Shown here piece after piece: positions 41,501-50,922 of a stretch of 64,000 bases of DNA. The stretch is from Pseudomonas chlororaphis subsp. chlororaphis (GTDB lineage Bacteria; Pseudomonadota; Gammaproteobacteria; Pseudomonadales; Pseudomonadaceae). Position 1 is the stretch's first letter. Each line of letters opens with the position of its first letter. The notes below the pieces were generated by a model. That model had not been told where the DNA came from. It saw only the letters and a program-made list of their open reading frames with translations, and did no database searches. The position numbers and the translations under genes were made by a program. Location: NCBI RefSeq assembly GCF_003945765.1, contig NZ_CP027712.1, positions 4,030,001 through 4,094,000 of the forward strand, read 5' to 3'.

Positions 41501-44500
41501 CAGGGCAGCGTCGCCAGGGGTACGCGGTACAACGCATCGCCCGGCTGGGCCTCGCCGAAGCGGACCCAGTTGGCGCTGTCGTTGTGGAAGGTCTCGTACA
41601 GGCGGATCTTCGACTCCAGCTCGTCGATGAAGTCCTGCTGCTCGGCCACGCTCAGGGACAGCCAGAGGTCCTGGGTCATGGCCAGCGATTTACTGCGATA
41701 CGGCAGGCCGTCCAGGTACTCGCCGAGGATGCCGCCTTCGACCAGGTTGCCGCCCTGCTTCAACCGCGTCGGGTCGCGGCTCATGTGAGCGCTGGCGCTG
41801 GCGATTTCCTGGAAGAAATCCTTGGGCGAGGTCTGGGTACGGCGGGCCGCGTCGACGATCAGTTTCAGCGACTGCTGCAGGTCGTTGAGTTGCAGCTTGG
41901 TCAGCAGCACGCAGACCTGGAAGGCCGGCAGCGAGGGGTTGGTCAGGTCATGGTCGGAGGTCCAGGCGGTGATCAGCTGCGGTGCACGGACCGCCGACTG
42001 GCGACCGAGAAAGTCCATTTGCATGGCGTAGCCGATGGCCGTGGCCTTGCTCGCGACGCTCGGTGCCCCCTGTGACGGCGGCAGGCTCGGCAGCTGGTTG
42101 TTGCGCGCCTGATGCACCTGTTCGGCGAATACCGAGCCGATCTCGGCGACCGTATCGCCGAAGCGACCGACATCGCCGCCCGCCACCGGAATGTACAGGT
42201 CGCCGATCTGCGGGTTGGCGTCGGCCGTCAGGCTGCGGTACTGCTGCTCGGCGAAGTCATGATTTTTCCGACCGGCCTCGGTGCGCAAGTGCAGCGCATA
42301 GAGCTTGATCCGTTTACTGAGGGCGGCTTCGCGCACCTCGGCTTCGTTCATCTGGGTGTGCCCCAGCGGATCGTTCTTGCGCAGGGCGCCAGCGTCGGTG
42401 ACCAGCAGGATCAGCCGCCCGGCATAGGGACTCCAGTCCATGCCCTCGACCGCCGCCATCACACCGGCGAAGGCATCCTCATTGAAGGCGTGGCTGGATA
42501 CCTTGGTGGCCTTGACCTGGCCGGCCAGCTCGAGGAAGCGCTGTGGATCGCGGCCCTGCTCCAGGCTCACCAGGGTTTGCGCCACATATTCCAGGCCCGG
42601 GGTTTTCTCGACATTGCTGCGAAACCCCACCAGGCCGAAGCTGACGCTGTCCAGGTCGCCACGGCTGGCGATCTGTCGATGCAACGCCTGCACCACCTGG
42701 CGCACCCGGTCGATGTAGGGCTGCATCGACACCGAGGTGTCGACCACCAGCACTATCGCCGTGCGGAAGGCATCGCTGGCGGCCTTGGCCGCCCCCCCGG
42801 CCTTGCCCAGGGGCGTATTGCCGGGGTCGATGGAGGCCACATTGAGCAGTTGCACCGGCTGACCGTCGGCATCGAAACTCTCGCGGGCCTCGAAAATCGG
42901 CAGCAGGTAGAACTGGTCCTGGGGAATGGCGCTGGCCACAGGCTCCAGCGCGACGATCTGCGGGTCCACGCTGCCTTCGTTCTGCGCCTTGTGCAGTGCG
43001 CTACGGGCCTGCGCCGTGTCCGCCAGAAACCGCTCGAGGGTGCTTGCTTCGCGCAGGAACATGACCGGCGAACGACCGGAGCGCTCGGTGAACTTCAGCA
43101 CCAGGCTCTGCTTCCAGTCGCTGGCCTGCTCGGCCGGCAACCAGCCATCGCGCTGGCCATCGCTGGCGGCGCCGACCTCCAGCCAGGTGCCACCCGCCAC
43201 CGCCTGGCGCTGATAGACATATAGCACCGAGAACGCCGGCAGCGCGGCACCGCTGGGTGCCGCCCCGGGCTGGCCGGACACCTGTGCGCCGGGCTTGCTC
43301 AGCACGCGCTGGAACAGGGTTTTCTTGCCCGGCATCAGCAGCGGCCGGTCGCCGCCGTCGGCGTTCGTCGCCAGCGGCGGTTGCGCTGCGCTGGCCGTCT
43401 TGGCGGGCGAGTCCTGCTCATCGCCAGCCGGCGTTTTTTTGGCCTCGACCTGACCGTTTTCCGGCTCCACCGGCGGCGCCGAGCGCAGCCACCAGTAGCC
43501 CCCGCCAGCCAGGGCCAGTGCGCCGGCCACGGCCACACCGAGCAGCGCCAGCAACGGCCGGCGCGACCCGGGCGGCTCTGCGCCGAGGCTTGCGGCCTGT
43601 TCGGATCTGGCCGTGGCGGCAGGCTCGGGCTCTGGCGCAGCGAGCGGCGGCATGTCCAGGGAAACCGGCGTCAGCCCGCCCAGGCCGGTCGTCGCGGATT
43701 GGCCGACGACCGTGGCGGGGGGCAACGGCAGTGGGCGGATCTGCGTCGCCTCGGCATCGGCCGGCCCGGCGGGCGGCAGGTTGTCCAGCGCGGCGATCAG
43801 GGCATCGGCATTGGCAAAACGCTCGGCCGGGTCCTTGGCCAGCAGCTTGCGCAGAATCTCCTGATAATGGCCGTGGGTCATGGGCAGTTCGGGTAGCGGC
43901 TCGGTCAAGTGGGCCAGGGCCGTGGACAGCGAGTCGCTGCCGGTATAGGGCAGCTTGCCGGTGAGTATCTCGTAGAGCACCACCCCCAGGGCGTAGAGGT
44001 CGGTGCGCCCGTCGATCTGCTGGCCGCGGGCCTGTTCGGGACTCATGTAGCTGGGTGTGCCCACGGCGAAACCGGCCTGGGTGAACTGGGTGCTGTCCTC
44101 CAGGGACTTGGCGATGCCGAAGTCCGATAGCACCGCCGAACCGTTGGCGCGGAACAGGATATTGGCCGGCTTGACGTCCCGGTGTACCAACCCCTGGGCA
44201 TGGGCATACCCCAGGGCCAGGGCGATCTGGCGCAGGTAGACCAGGCCCTGCTGCGGACTGAGCCCCTCGGCGATCCGTTCCTTCAGCGTCCCGTTCGGCA
44301 GGTACTCCATGGCCATGTAATAGAAGTGGCCGACATTGCCGATGTCGTAAATGGTCACGGTGTGCGGGTGGGAGAGCCGCGCCAGGGTCTTGCCCTCGCG
44401 CAGGAAGCGCTCGCAGAAGCTGCGGTCGGCGGCCAGCGCGGCGGCCATGACCTTGAGCGCCACCTTGCGCTCCAGCGAGCGCTGGGTCGCCAGGTAGACC

Positions 44501-44601
44501 GTGGCCATGGCGCCCTCGCCCAGCTCGCGCTCGATCCCATAGCCGGGAATGTCCATGTCCATGCTCGAGCGTGCTTCGGCTGATGCGTTTTCAGTGGGCA
44601 T
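41500..44601 (-). CDS. ppkA: PpkA-like Ser/Thr protein kinase with vWA domain
   Basis: A 1033-residue inner-membrane kinase. The kinase domain has glycine loop 'GEGAMATVY' (28-36), Lys50 (VALK), 'HRDVKPAN' with catalytic Asp142 and 'DFG' Asp160. A Pro/Ala linker leads to one transmembrane span (~350-375, 'LLALLGVAVAGALALAGGG'). The periplasmic part contains a von Willebrand A domain with the metal motif 'VVDTSVSMQPYI' and 'LLVTDAG'. PpkA phosphorylates Fha to promote T6SS assembly; PppA, encoded next to it, reverses this. The start overlaps the end of pppA by 11 bases. Confidence 0.92.
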   Translation of the reverse strand: MPTENASAEARSSMDMDIPGYGIERELGEGAMATVYLATQRSLERKVALKVMAAALAADRSFCERFLREGKTLARLSHPHTVTIYDIGNVGHFYYMAMEYLPNGTLKERIAEGLSPQQGLVYLRQIALALGYAHAQGLVHRDVKPANILFRANGSAVLSDFGIAKSLEDSTQFTQAGFAVGTPSYMSPEQARGQQIDGRTDLYALGVVLYEILTGKLPYTGSDSLSTALAHLTEPLPELPMTHGHYQEILRKLLAKDPAERFANADALIAALDNLPPAGPADAEATQIRPLPLPPATVVGQSATTGLGGLTPVSLDMPPLAAPEPEPAATARSEQAASLGAEPPGSRRPLLALLGVAVAGALALAGGGYWWLRSAPPVEPENGQVEAKKTPAGDEQDSPAKTASAAQPPLATNADGGDRPLLMPGKKTLFQRVLSKPGAQVSGQPGAAPSGAALPAFSVLYVYQRQAVAGGTWLEVGAASDGQRDGWLPAEQASDWKQSLVLKFTERSGRSPVMFLREASTLERFLADTAQARSALHKAQNEGSVDPQIVALEPVASAIPQDQFYLLPIFEARESFDADGQPVQLLNVASIDPGNTPLGKAGGAAKAASDAFRTAIVLVVDTSVSMQPYIDRVRQVVQALHRQIASRGDLDSVSFGLVGFRSNVEKTPGLEYVAQTLVSLEQGRDPQRFLELAGQVKATKVSSHAFNEDAFAGVMAAVEGMDWSPYAGRLILLVTDAGALRKNDPLGHTQMNEAEVREAALSKRIKLYALHLRTEAGRKNHDFAEQQYRSLTADANPQIGDLYIPVAGGDVGRFGDTVAEIGSVFAEQVHQARNNQLPSLPPSQGAPSVASKATAIGYAMQMDFLGRQSAVRAPQLITAWTSDHDLTNPSLPAFQVCVLLTKLQLNDLQQSLKLIVDAARRTQTSPKDFFQEIASASAHMSRDPTRLKQGGNLVEGGILGEYLDGLPYRSKSLAMTQDLWLSLSVAEQQDFIDELESKIRLYETFHNDSANWVRFGEAQPGDALYRVPLATLP

Positions 44602-45316
44602 TGACGACTACCGCCGTGATGTTGTCGGGAGCGCCCCGGGTCAGCCCCAGGTGCACCAGGCTGCGGACCACCTCATAGGGGCTCGCGTTGCCCAGCACCT
44701 CGCGCAGTTCATGGTCCTCGACGGTCTTGGTCAGCCCGTCGCTGCACAGCAGGAAGCTGTCGCCGGGACGCACCTCCAGGTCCACGGCCGAGAGTTCCAG
44801 CCGGTCCTGGGTGCCCACGGCGCGGGTGACGATGTTGGCCATGGGGTGCTCCCGCGCCTCGTCCTCGCTGAGCAGCCTGCTGTCCAGCAACTCCTGGACA
44901 TAACTGTGGTCATGGCTGATGACCTCCAGCTGGCCCTCGCGCAGGCGATACAGGCGGCTGTCGCCGGCCCACAGGCAGGTGGCCTTGTCTGCTCGGGCGG
45001 CAAGCAGCACCAGGGTGCTGCCCATGATGCCGACACCGCGCTGCGCGGTTTCCTGGCGAACCGCCGCGTTGGCCTGCTCCAGCCCCGCCCGCAACGCCTG
45101 GACATAGGCCGCCAAGGAGGGCTCGGGCGGGATGGCGCGCAGCGTATCGACGATCAGGCTGCTGACGAAATCGCCCGCCGTATACCCGCCCATGCCGTCG
45201 GCCACCACCCAGAGGCCGGCTTGCACCGCATCCAGGCAGGCGTCCTCGTTGACCTGACGCACCATGCCGACATGGCTGTGGCTGGCGGATTCGTAACGCG
45301 TTACGGCTGACGACAT
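44591..45316 (-). CDS. pppA: PppA-like PP2C protein phosphatase
   Basis: A 241-residue PP2C phosphatase with the metal-binding motifs 'RQVNEDACLD' (~20-29), 'WVVADGMGGYTAGD' (Asp40), 'DNITAVVVNA' at the C-terminus and 'DSFLLCSDGLTKTV'. It removes the phosphate that PpkA places on Fha, turning the T6SS off or allowing its relocation. It lies between tagF and ppkA in the usual H1 order. Confidence 0.92.
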   Translation of the reverse strand: MSSAVTRYESASHSHVGMVRQVNEDACLDAVQAGLWVVADGMGGYTAGDFVSSLIVDTLRAIPPEPSLAAYVQALRAGLEQANAAVRQETAQRGVGIMGSTLVLLAARADKATCLWAGDSRLYRLREGQLEVISHDHSYVQELLDSRLLSEDEAREHPMANIVTRAVGTQDRLELSAVDLEVRPGDSFLLCSDGLTKTVEDHELREVLGNASPYEVVRSLVHLGLTRGAPDNITAVVVNAH

Positions 45317-45350
45317 GCCCTGGCTCCCGAAATGTTCCTAATTCCCAAAA

Positions 45351-46043
45351 TCAGCTCCCGAAATCGAACTGCGCGGTTTGCGCAAGCGACGCGTAGCCGC
45401 CCTCGCCCAGCAGAAAACCGCTGAAGTCCTGCGCCGCCGGCAACCCCTGGCAACGCAGCAGGCCAGCGGCGACCCGTCCGGAGCCCTTGCCCCACCAGAG
45501 GCTCGCGCCCTCGCAGGCGTGCTGCATCAGCACCGCCCCGCGCGCCGCCGCAGTCGTGGCGGCGAAGCGCACCTGCCCCTGCAGCGCCTGCATGCCCGGC
45601 ACCTGGGTGCTACAGACCGGGCTACCGAGAGCCGGCACCGCGGCCTCGAAGGCCTCGACAGCGGCCTCGGGCTCCAGGGTCGAGAGCAACAGGACCTCGG
45701 CGGCCTCGAACCAGTCATCCGGGCCGGCCACCAGCGCGCCCAGATCGGTCTCGGCCTCCAGCAGCAGCGCGATGGTTAGCGGGAAGTAGCGCCCGACCCG
45801 GTCGACGCTGGGCATCATCACCCCCACCGCCGCCTCACTGCCGAGCAGGCCCGGCGCCACGGCAAAGCGCCACAGCGGGCTGACCAGGTAGGCGTCCAGC
45901 CAGGCCGCCCCCAGCGCCGCCTGGCTGCTGGCCATGCCGGCGGAGAGCCAGGCATCCCAGCGCTCGATAAAGGTCGACGACAGGCCGCGGTGGATGAAAT
46001 CCCCGCGGCCGGCCAGCTTGCCGTAGAAACCCGGGCTGCTCAC
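45351..46043 (-). CDS. tagF: TagF-like T6SS post-translational repressor
   Basis: A 230-residue cytoplasmic protein. It starts with GTG at 46043, overlapping the tssM stop by four bases (GTGA); a longer frame exists upstream but is inside tssM. The family motifs are 'FYGKLAGRGDFIHRGL', 'DAWLSAGMASSQAALG', 'WRFAVAPGLLG' and 'VGVMMPSVDRVGRYFPLTIA'. In P. aeruginosa TagF represses the H1-T6SS by sequestering Fha, independent of phosphorylation. It is a separate gene here, not fused to PppA as in some species. Confidence 0.9.
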   Translation of the reverse strand: MSSPGFYGKLAGRGDFIHRGLSSTFIERWDAWLSAGMASSQAALGAAWLDAYLVSPLWRFAVAPGLLGSEAAVGVMMPSVDRVGRYFPLTIALLLEAETDLGALVAGPDDWFEAAEVLLLSTLEPEAAVEAFEAAVPALGSPVCSTQVPGMQALQGQVRFAATTAAARGAVLMQHACEGASLWWGKGSGRVAAGLLRCQGLPAAQDFSGFLLGEGGYASLAQTAQFDFGS

Positions 46044-49000
46044 AAGCGCTCCGGCAGGCTGAAGCCGGACACCAGCCGACCCTTGAACGGGTTGAACGCG
46101 CTGCTGGCGCGCAGTTCGCAGGAGATGCTCGCAGTGTCGACGCGCATGCGCAGGGTAAAGCGGTCCGGAGCATTGCCCTGGGTCAGGTCGGACTGCTCCA
46201 GCAAGCGAAACCAGGCCCAGGGTCCCTCCAGGGTCAGTCCCGAACGACCGGCGCTGGTGGGCGGCGTGACGGATAGGCGCACCACCCCCAGGCTGTTGGG
46301 GCTGGGCCATTGCATCGCCATCGGCCGGCTGGGGCCATGGTCGTAGCTGAGCTGCTGGCCGTCCAGATCGAGCAGGAACTGACTGATGGAGGCGTCCATG
46401 GCCACGGGCTTGAGCTCGAAGCGTACCGCCGGCTGGGTGCCTCCAGCGCGGAAGTAGGCATCGCGAATGGCCGCGGCGCGTTGGAAGGTTTGCAGCACGC
46501 CCGGGCCGATGCCGAGTTTTTCCGCGGCGCCCGGCTGCCAGCGCCAGTTGCTGGTCGAGGTGTTGACGTAGGGTTGCAGGTACTTGCGAAAGTAGTTGTC
46601 CATCACCCCGCCCACGCCGAAAAAGTTGCCGAAGTCCTCCAGGGTGGCCTCCCGCGAACTGGAGTTGACCAAGGGATAACGGCCGGCCAGGGACTGGCGG
46701 TAGACATTCACCACCTCACTGATCCAGGCCGCGTTGAGCTGGGTGCGGATGCTGCCCATCATGCTGCTGGTGGTGGCGCTGACCACCGAGTTGACCAGCT
46801 TCTGCACCAGTGGCGGCTGACGCTCGGCGCCGAGCTTGACCCGTGATGCCGTGGCCACCGCCTGGTTCTTCGCCTCGCCCAGCAAGGCCTCGCCGCTGGC
46901 GCCGCTCATGGCGCTGACCTGCACATAAAGCTCATTGAGCTGGGCCAGCAGATCGTCGATCGGCGCTGGCCCATCCCCATGGCTGGTCACCAGGCTATTG
47001 AGCTCGGCGAAGCGCGCGGTGATGGGGTCGACCTGCGAGGTTGCCGACGAATCTTCCTGGGCCGCTTGTCCGACCAGCGAGCCGAGCTGCTGCTTGAGTT
47101 TGTCCACGGTGCCGTCGGCGGCCTTGAGCTTCTCGGCCAGCAGGCGATCTTCTTGTTGCAGGTTGGTTTCCCTGGCCACCGCATCGAGCAGTTTCTTCAG
47201 TGGCGAGTTTGGCCCGGAGAGCACCCGCAGCACATCGGCGGCCTGGGCGATGCCGTTGATCGTGACGAAATCGAGATCGCCGAGCAGTGTTTCCCATTGG
47301 TTGAGGAAATCCTGGAAGTACAGGGCACGCACCTCCAGGGCCAGGCTGGCGACATCCTGGTTGTCGTTCAATGGCCGGCCGAGTACCCACTGTTCCTCGG
47401 CCAGGGCGCCGGACTGGCTGAGGCTGGCGACCATGAACGCCTGGCGGTAGCCACGGTAGGTATAGAAACCGGATAACGGATCGCTCAGCGGCTTGCCGCT
47501 CTTGCGCGTGAACACCAGGGCGGCGTCGCGCCCGGCCGCTTCGCTGAGGCGAAAATCCGCTACGCCCTCGGGCAGCTTCTGGCGTTTCACCCGGCTGTAG
47601 ACCCGCTGCGCCACGGACATCTGTTGCAACTGCCGACGCAGGTCGGCCAGCAGTTCCTCATCCAGCCTCGCCGGCGGTGGCTTGTGGGCGAACAGCGCAT
47701 TGAGATGCTCGGCCAGGGCCAGGCGCTGTTCCGGGGCCAGGTCGCGCGGCAGGCTGTGGTCCCAGTCGAGGTTGATCCAGGTCTTGATGGCATCGGCGTC
47801 ATAGTGCTCGGCGCTGGCCAGCATCAGGTAGACCTTGAGGCCTTCGTAGAGAAACTCGGTGTTGCCGCCGCTGCGCAACTGTTCCTCGATGCGGGTCAGC
47901 AGACGCGGCGCCAGCACCGCGATCAGCAGCTTGCGGTACACGCTGGCGGCTTCGGCGCCGAGCATGTCGCCCTGGAACAGGCCATAGCCTTCGGCCCAGG
48001 ACAGCGAATTGTCGGCGACATGGCGAACGGCGTTGAGCAGCGGCAGCACGGCCAATACCTCGCGCTGCGCCGGGCTGAGGGATTCGACCTGCCCCTTGAG
48101 CGGCGCCAGGCGCGCGTCCACCTCGGCGATATAGGCCTGGTTGGCGCGGTAGCTGGCGACCCAGATGGCCGTCACCGTCAGCAAGACCAAGGCACTGGCG
48201 GCGAGTACACCACGATTGATCCAGCGATGCCGGCGCTCGACCTTGGGGTTACTGCCGACCAGGCCGCGCTCGCCGAAGGCGACATCGCGGAACAGGCGGG
48301 TGATGAAGTAACTGCGGCCTGTGCCGGTCTGGCGCGCCAGGTGCTGGCGATCCAGGTTCATGCTTTGCGCCATGCTGCCGATCAGACGGTCGATGGGGCT
48401 GCCTTCCTGGGTGCCGCTGGTGAAGTACAGCCCGCGCAACAGCGCCCGCTCTTCATAGGGATTGGGCTTGAATACCCCCTCGAGGAAGGACGACAGGTTG
48501 TGACGCAACGCCGCGAACTGCTGGATGAAGCCGTAGATCAGATCGCGTCGGTTGGGGTCGCGCTCCTGTTGCAGGCGCTCGACCAAGCGCTCGGTAAGAC
48601 GTGCCTCGAGGGCGGTGAATTCCTCGTCGAAACGGGCCAGCGGGCCTTGGGCACTCTTGCCATCGTCCAGGGCAAAGGTGACGCCCCAGACCTGCGCGCG
48701 CTCTTCCTTGCTCAGCGCATCGAAGAACTCCATGAACCCCGGCACCAGGTCGAACTTGGTGAGCATCACATAGATCGGGAAGCGCACACCGAGCTGGCTA
48801 TACAACTCCTGTACCCGCGTGCGGATGGCCCGGGCATGGGCGCTGCGCTCGGCTTCGCTGCCCAATAGCAGGTCGGACAGGCTGATGGCGACGAAGACGC
48901 CATCGATCGGCCGGCGCTTGCGCTGGTTCTTCAACAGGTCGAGAAAGCCCAGCCAGGCCGCCTTGTCCACTGCCGCATGGCTGTCCTGGGTGGTGTAGCG

Positions 49001-49552
49001 CCCGGCGGTGTCCAGCAGCACCGCTTCGTCGGTGAACCACCAGTCGCAGTTGCGCGTACCGCCGACTCCGCGGATCGCCCCACTGCCCATCTGTTCGGCC
49101 AGCGGAAAGTGCATCCCGGAATTGACCAGCGCGGTGGTCTTGCCCGAGCCCGGCGGGCCGATGATCACGTACCAGGGCAGCTCGTAAAGGTTGCGCCGCT
49201 CGTTACCGCCGAGCTTGCTGCGCTTGAGCAATTGCAGCGCTTCGTCCATGCGTTGCTTGAGGGTTGCCAGCTCTTCGGCGGTGGCGACGCTGGCCGCATC
49301 CGGCGCCACCGCCGCCAGGCCCTGCATGACCTTGGCGGCGTTGCGCCGGGCCTGGACGATGCGCAATACGCGCACACCGATCCAGGCCAGGAACAACAGG
49401 CCGATCAGCGCCCAGCGTACGGCCGCCGGGGCCAGGGGTTCATAGGCGGCGACGATGATCAGCGGACCGAGGAACCAGATCACCAGGCTCAGGGCGAGCA
49501 GGCCGAGCAGCGGCACCACCCAGCGCACCAGGAAATTGATAAAGGCCTTCAC
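46040..49552 (-). CDS. tssM: TssM (IcmF) inner membrane component of T6SS
   Basis: A 1170-residue membrane-complex protein: two spans near the N-terminus (~10-62), a cytoplasmic NTPase domain with Walker A 'GPPGSGKTT' (132-140), 'VLLDTAGRY' and 'TKFD', a third span (~455), then a large periplasmic domain that reaches TssJ. H1-type TssM keeps an intact Walker A, as here. Overlaps tssL and tagF by four bases each. Confidence 0.95.
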   Translation of the reverse strand: MKAFINFLVRWVVPLLGLLALSLVIWFLGPLIIVAAYEPLAPAAVRWALIGLLFLAWIGVRVLRIVQARRNAAKVMQGLAAVAPDAASVATAEELATLKQRMDEALQLLKRSKLGGNERRNLYELPWYVIIGPPGSGKTTALVNSGMHFPLAEQMGSGAIRGVGGTRNCDWWFTDEAVLLDTAGRYTTQDSHAAVDKAAWLGFLDLLKNQRKRRPIDGVFVAISLSDLLLGSEAERSAHARAIRTRVQELYSQLGVRFPIYVMLTKFDLVPGFMEFFDALSKEERAQVWGVTFALDDGKSAQGPLARFDEEFTALEARLTERLVERLQQERDPNRRDLIYGFIQQFAALRHNLSSFLEGVFKPNPYEERALLRGLYFTSGTQEGSPIDRLIGSMAQSMNLDRQHLARQTGTGRSYFITRLFRDVAFGERGLVGSNPKVERRHRWINRGVLAASALVLLTVTAIWVASYRANQAYIAEVDARLAPLKGQVESLSPAQREVLAVLPLLNAVRHVADNSLSWAEGYGLFQGDMLGAEAASVYRKLLIAVLAPRLLTRIEEQLRSGGNTEFLYEGLKVYLMLASAEHYDADAIKTWINLDWDHSLPRDLAPEQRLALAEHLNALFAHKPPPARLDEELLADLRRQLQQMSVAQRVYSRVKRQKLPEGVADFRLSEAAGRDAALVFTRKSGKPLSDPLSGFYTYRGYRQAFMVASLSQSGALAEEQWVLGRPLNDNQDVASLALEVRALYFQDFLNQWETLLGDLDFVTINGIAQAADVLRVLSGPNSPLKKLLDAVARETNLQQEDRLLAEKLKAADGTVDKLKQQLGSLVGQAAQEDSSATSQVDPITARFAELNSLVTSHGDGPAPIDDLLAQLNELYVQVSAMSGASGEALLGEAKNQAVATASRVKLGAERQPPLVQKLVNSVVSATTSSMMGSIRTQLNAAWISEVVNVYRQSLAGRYPLVNSSSREATLEDFGNFFGVGGVMDNYFRKYLQPYVNTSTSNWRWQPGAAEKLGIGPGVLQTFQRAAAIRDAYFRAGGTQPAVRFELKPVAMDASISQFLLDLDGQQLSYDHGPSRPMAMQWPSPNSLGVVRLSVTPPTSAGRSGLTLEGPWAWFRLLEQSDLTQGNAPDRFTLRMRVDTASISCELRASSAFNPFKGRLVSGFSLPERL

Positions 49553-50916
49553 TGGTTGCCCTCCGCTAGCACGGTGATCTCCACGCGCCTGTTCCTGGCG
49601 CGTCCGGCGGCGCTGTCATTGGAGGCGACAGGTTCGGCGTCGCTGCGCCCTTCGGCGGTGAAGCGCTCGGGTTGCCCGCTGCGGGCGGCGAGGATCTCCA
49701 TCACTTGCTGCGCGCGATCCTGCGACAGCTTCCAGTTCGAGGGGTAGCGCAAGGTGGCGATCGGTCGGTTATCGCTGTGCCCGGTGACCTGCACCGTGCC
49801 CTTGATCTGGCGCAGGGCATCGGCGACGCGCAGCAGCAAGGGCTGCAACTGTTCGGAAATGCTCGCGCTGCCCGAGGCGAACAACTCGTCGCCACGAATG
49901 GTCACCACCGAGCGATCCAGCGCATCCTCCACGGCAACGCGCTGGGCCTTGATGTCCTCGGCGAGGAAGCGCGCCAGGCGCGGGCGTTCGATCAACCTGG
50001 GCTGCTGCGGTGGACGGTCGATGGTTTGCACCGGGATCTCGCCCAGGGCGTGGATATTGCGAAACACCGGCTCGGCGTCGGCCGCCAGCTTCAGGCGCAA
50101 ACCGAACAGCAGCAGCAACAGCACGGCCAGGCAAATGGCCACGCCAACCCAGGGCGGCAGGAACTGCGACAAGCGATCGCGCACCACGCTGAGCCCCCGC
50201 CAATGCGGCGACAGCTCGCGCTCGAATTCGCCGCGCACGCTGCGAATGGTCGCGCTGGTGCGTTCGCGCAAGGCCTCCAGCTGGCTGCGGCCGTCATTCA
50301 TGACCCGGTAACGGCCCTCGAAGCCCAGGCAGATACAGAGGTACAGCAACTCGAGAATGTGCAGGCGCTGCTGCGGGTTCTGCAAACAGTGTTCGAGCAG
50401 CTGGAAGACTTTTTCGCCGCCCCAGGCTTCGTTGTGCAAGGTGATCAGCAGGCTCTGTTTGCCCCAGTCGCTGGTACTGCCCCAGGGGGTGCTGAGGACT
50501 GCCTCGTCCAGTGCGGTACAGAGCACATAACGGCTGAGCATCACCTCATCCTGGGCGACGCCGGCGGCGCGCGCCTGCTCCTCGAACTGGCGCAGGTAGG
50601 CCAGCAACTGGGCGCGCAGGCTGGCCGGTTGCGGGTGAGCGAGGGTGCTGCGCAAGCGGGCCAGCAGCGCCAGTATCGGGCCGGCCGCCCGCTCCAGCGG
50701 GTTGAGGCCCTGGGCCAGGCTGCTCGCCACCGGAGCGCCCGGCATCGCAATGTGCGGATCGGCGGCGCTGGCGCCATCCTTCCTTGGGGCAGAGGCATCG
50801 ACGGAGCGCCCGCCGGGCCGCGGCATGATCAGGGTATGGTCGTTGCCGCCCGGCGAGGCGCCGCCTGAAGTGCCGCCTATGCCAGAGCTGCCGAAGGGAT
50901 CATCGATCGGGTGCAT
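49549..50916 (-). CDS. tssL: TssL (DotU) with C-terminal OmpA-like peptidoglycan-binding domain
   Basis: A 455-residue protein. Residues ~70-250 are the DotU cytoplasmic domain ('CTALDEAVLSTPWG', 'LELLYLCICLGFEGRYR'), followed by one span ('VAICLAVLLLLLFGL') and a periplasmic OmpA-like domain ('VQVTGHSDNRP', 'LSQDRAQQVMEIL', 'RARNRRVEI') that binds peptidoglycan. This evolved type of TssL anchors the membrane complex to the cell wall, as in H1-T6SS. Confidence 0.93.
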   Translation of the reverse strand: MHPIDDPFGSSGIGGTSGGASPGGNDHTLIMPRPGGRSVDASAPRKDGASAADPHIAMPGAPVASSLAQGLNPLERAAGPILALLARLRSTLAHPQPASLRAQLLAYLRQFEEQARAAGVAQDEVMLSRYVLCTALDEAVLSTPWGSTSDWGKQSLLITLHNEAWGGEKVFQLLEHCLQNPQQRLHILELLYLCICLGFEGRYRVMNDGRSQLEALRERTSATIRSVRGEFERELSPHWRGLSVVRDRLSQFLPPWVGVAICLAVLLLLLFGLRLKLAADAEPVFRNIHALGEIPVQTIDRPPQQPRLIERPRLARFLAEDIKAQRVAVEDALDRSVVTIRGDELFASGSASISEQLQPLLLRVADALRQIKGTVQVTGHSDNRPIATLRYPSNWKLSQDRAQQVMEILAARSGQPERFTAEGRSDAEPVASNDSAAGRARNRRVEITVLAEGNQ

Positions 50917-50922
50917 GACGAA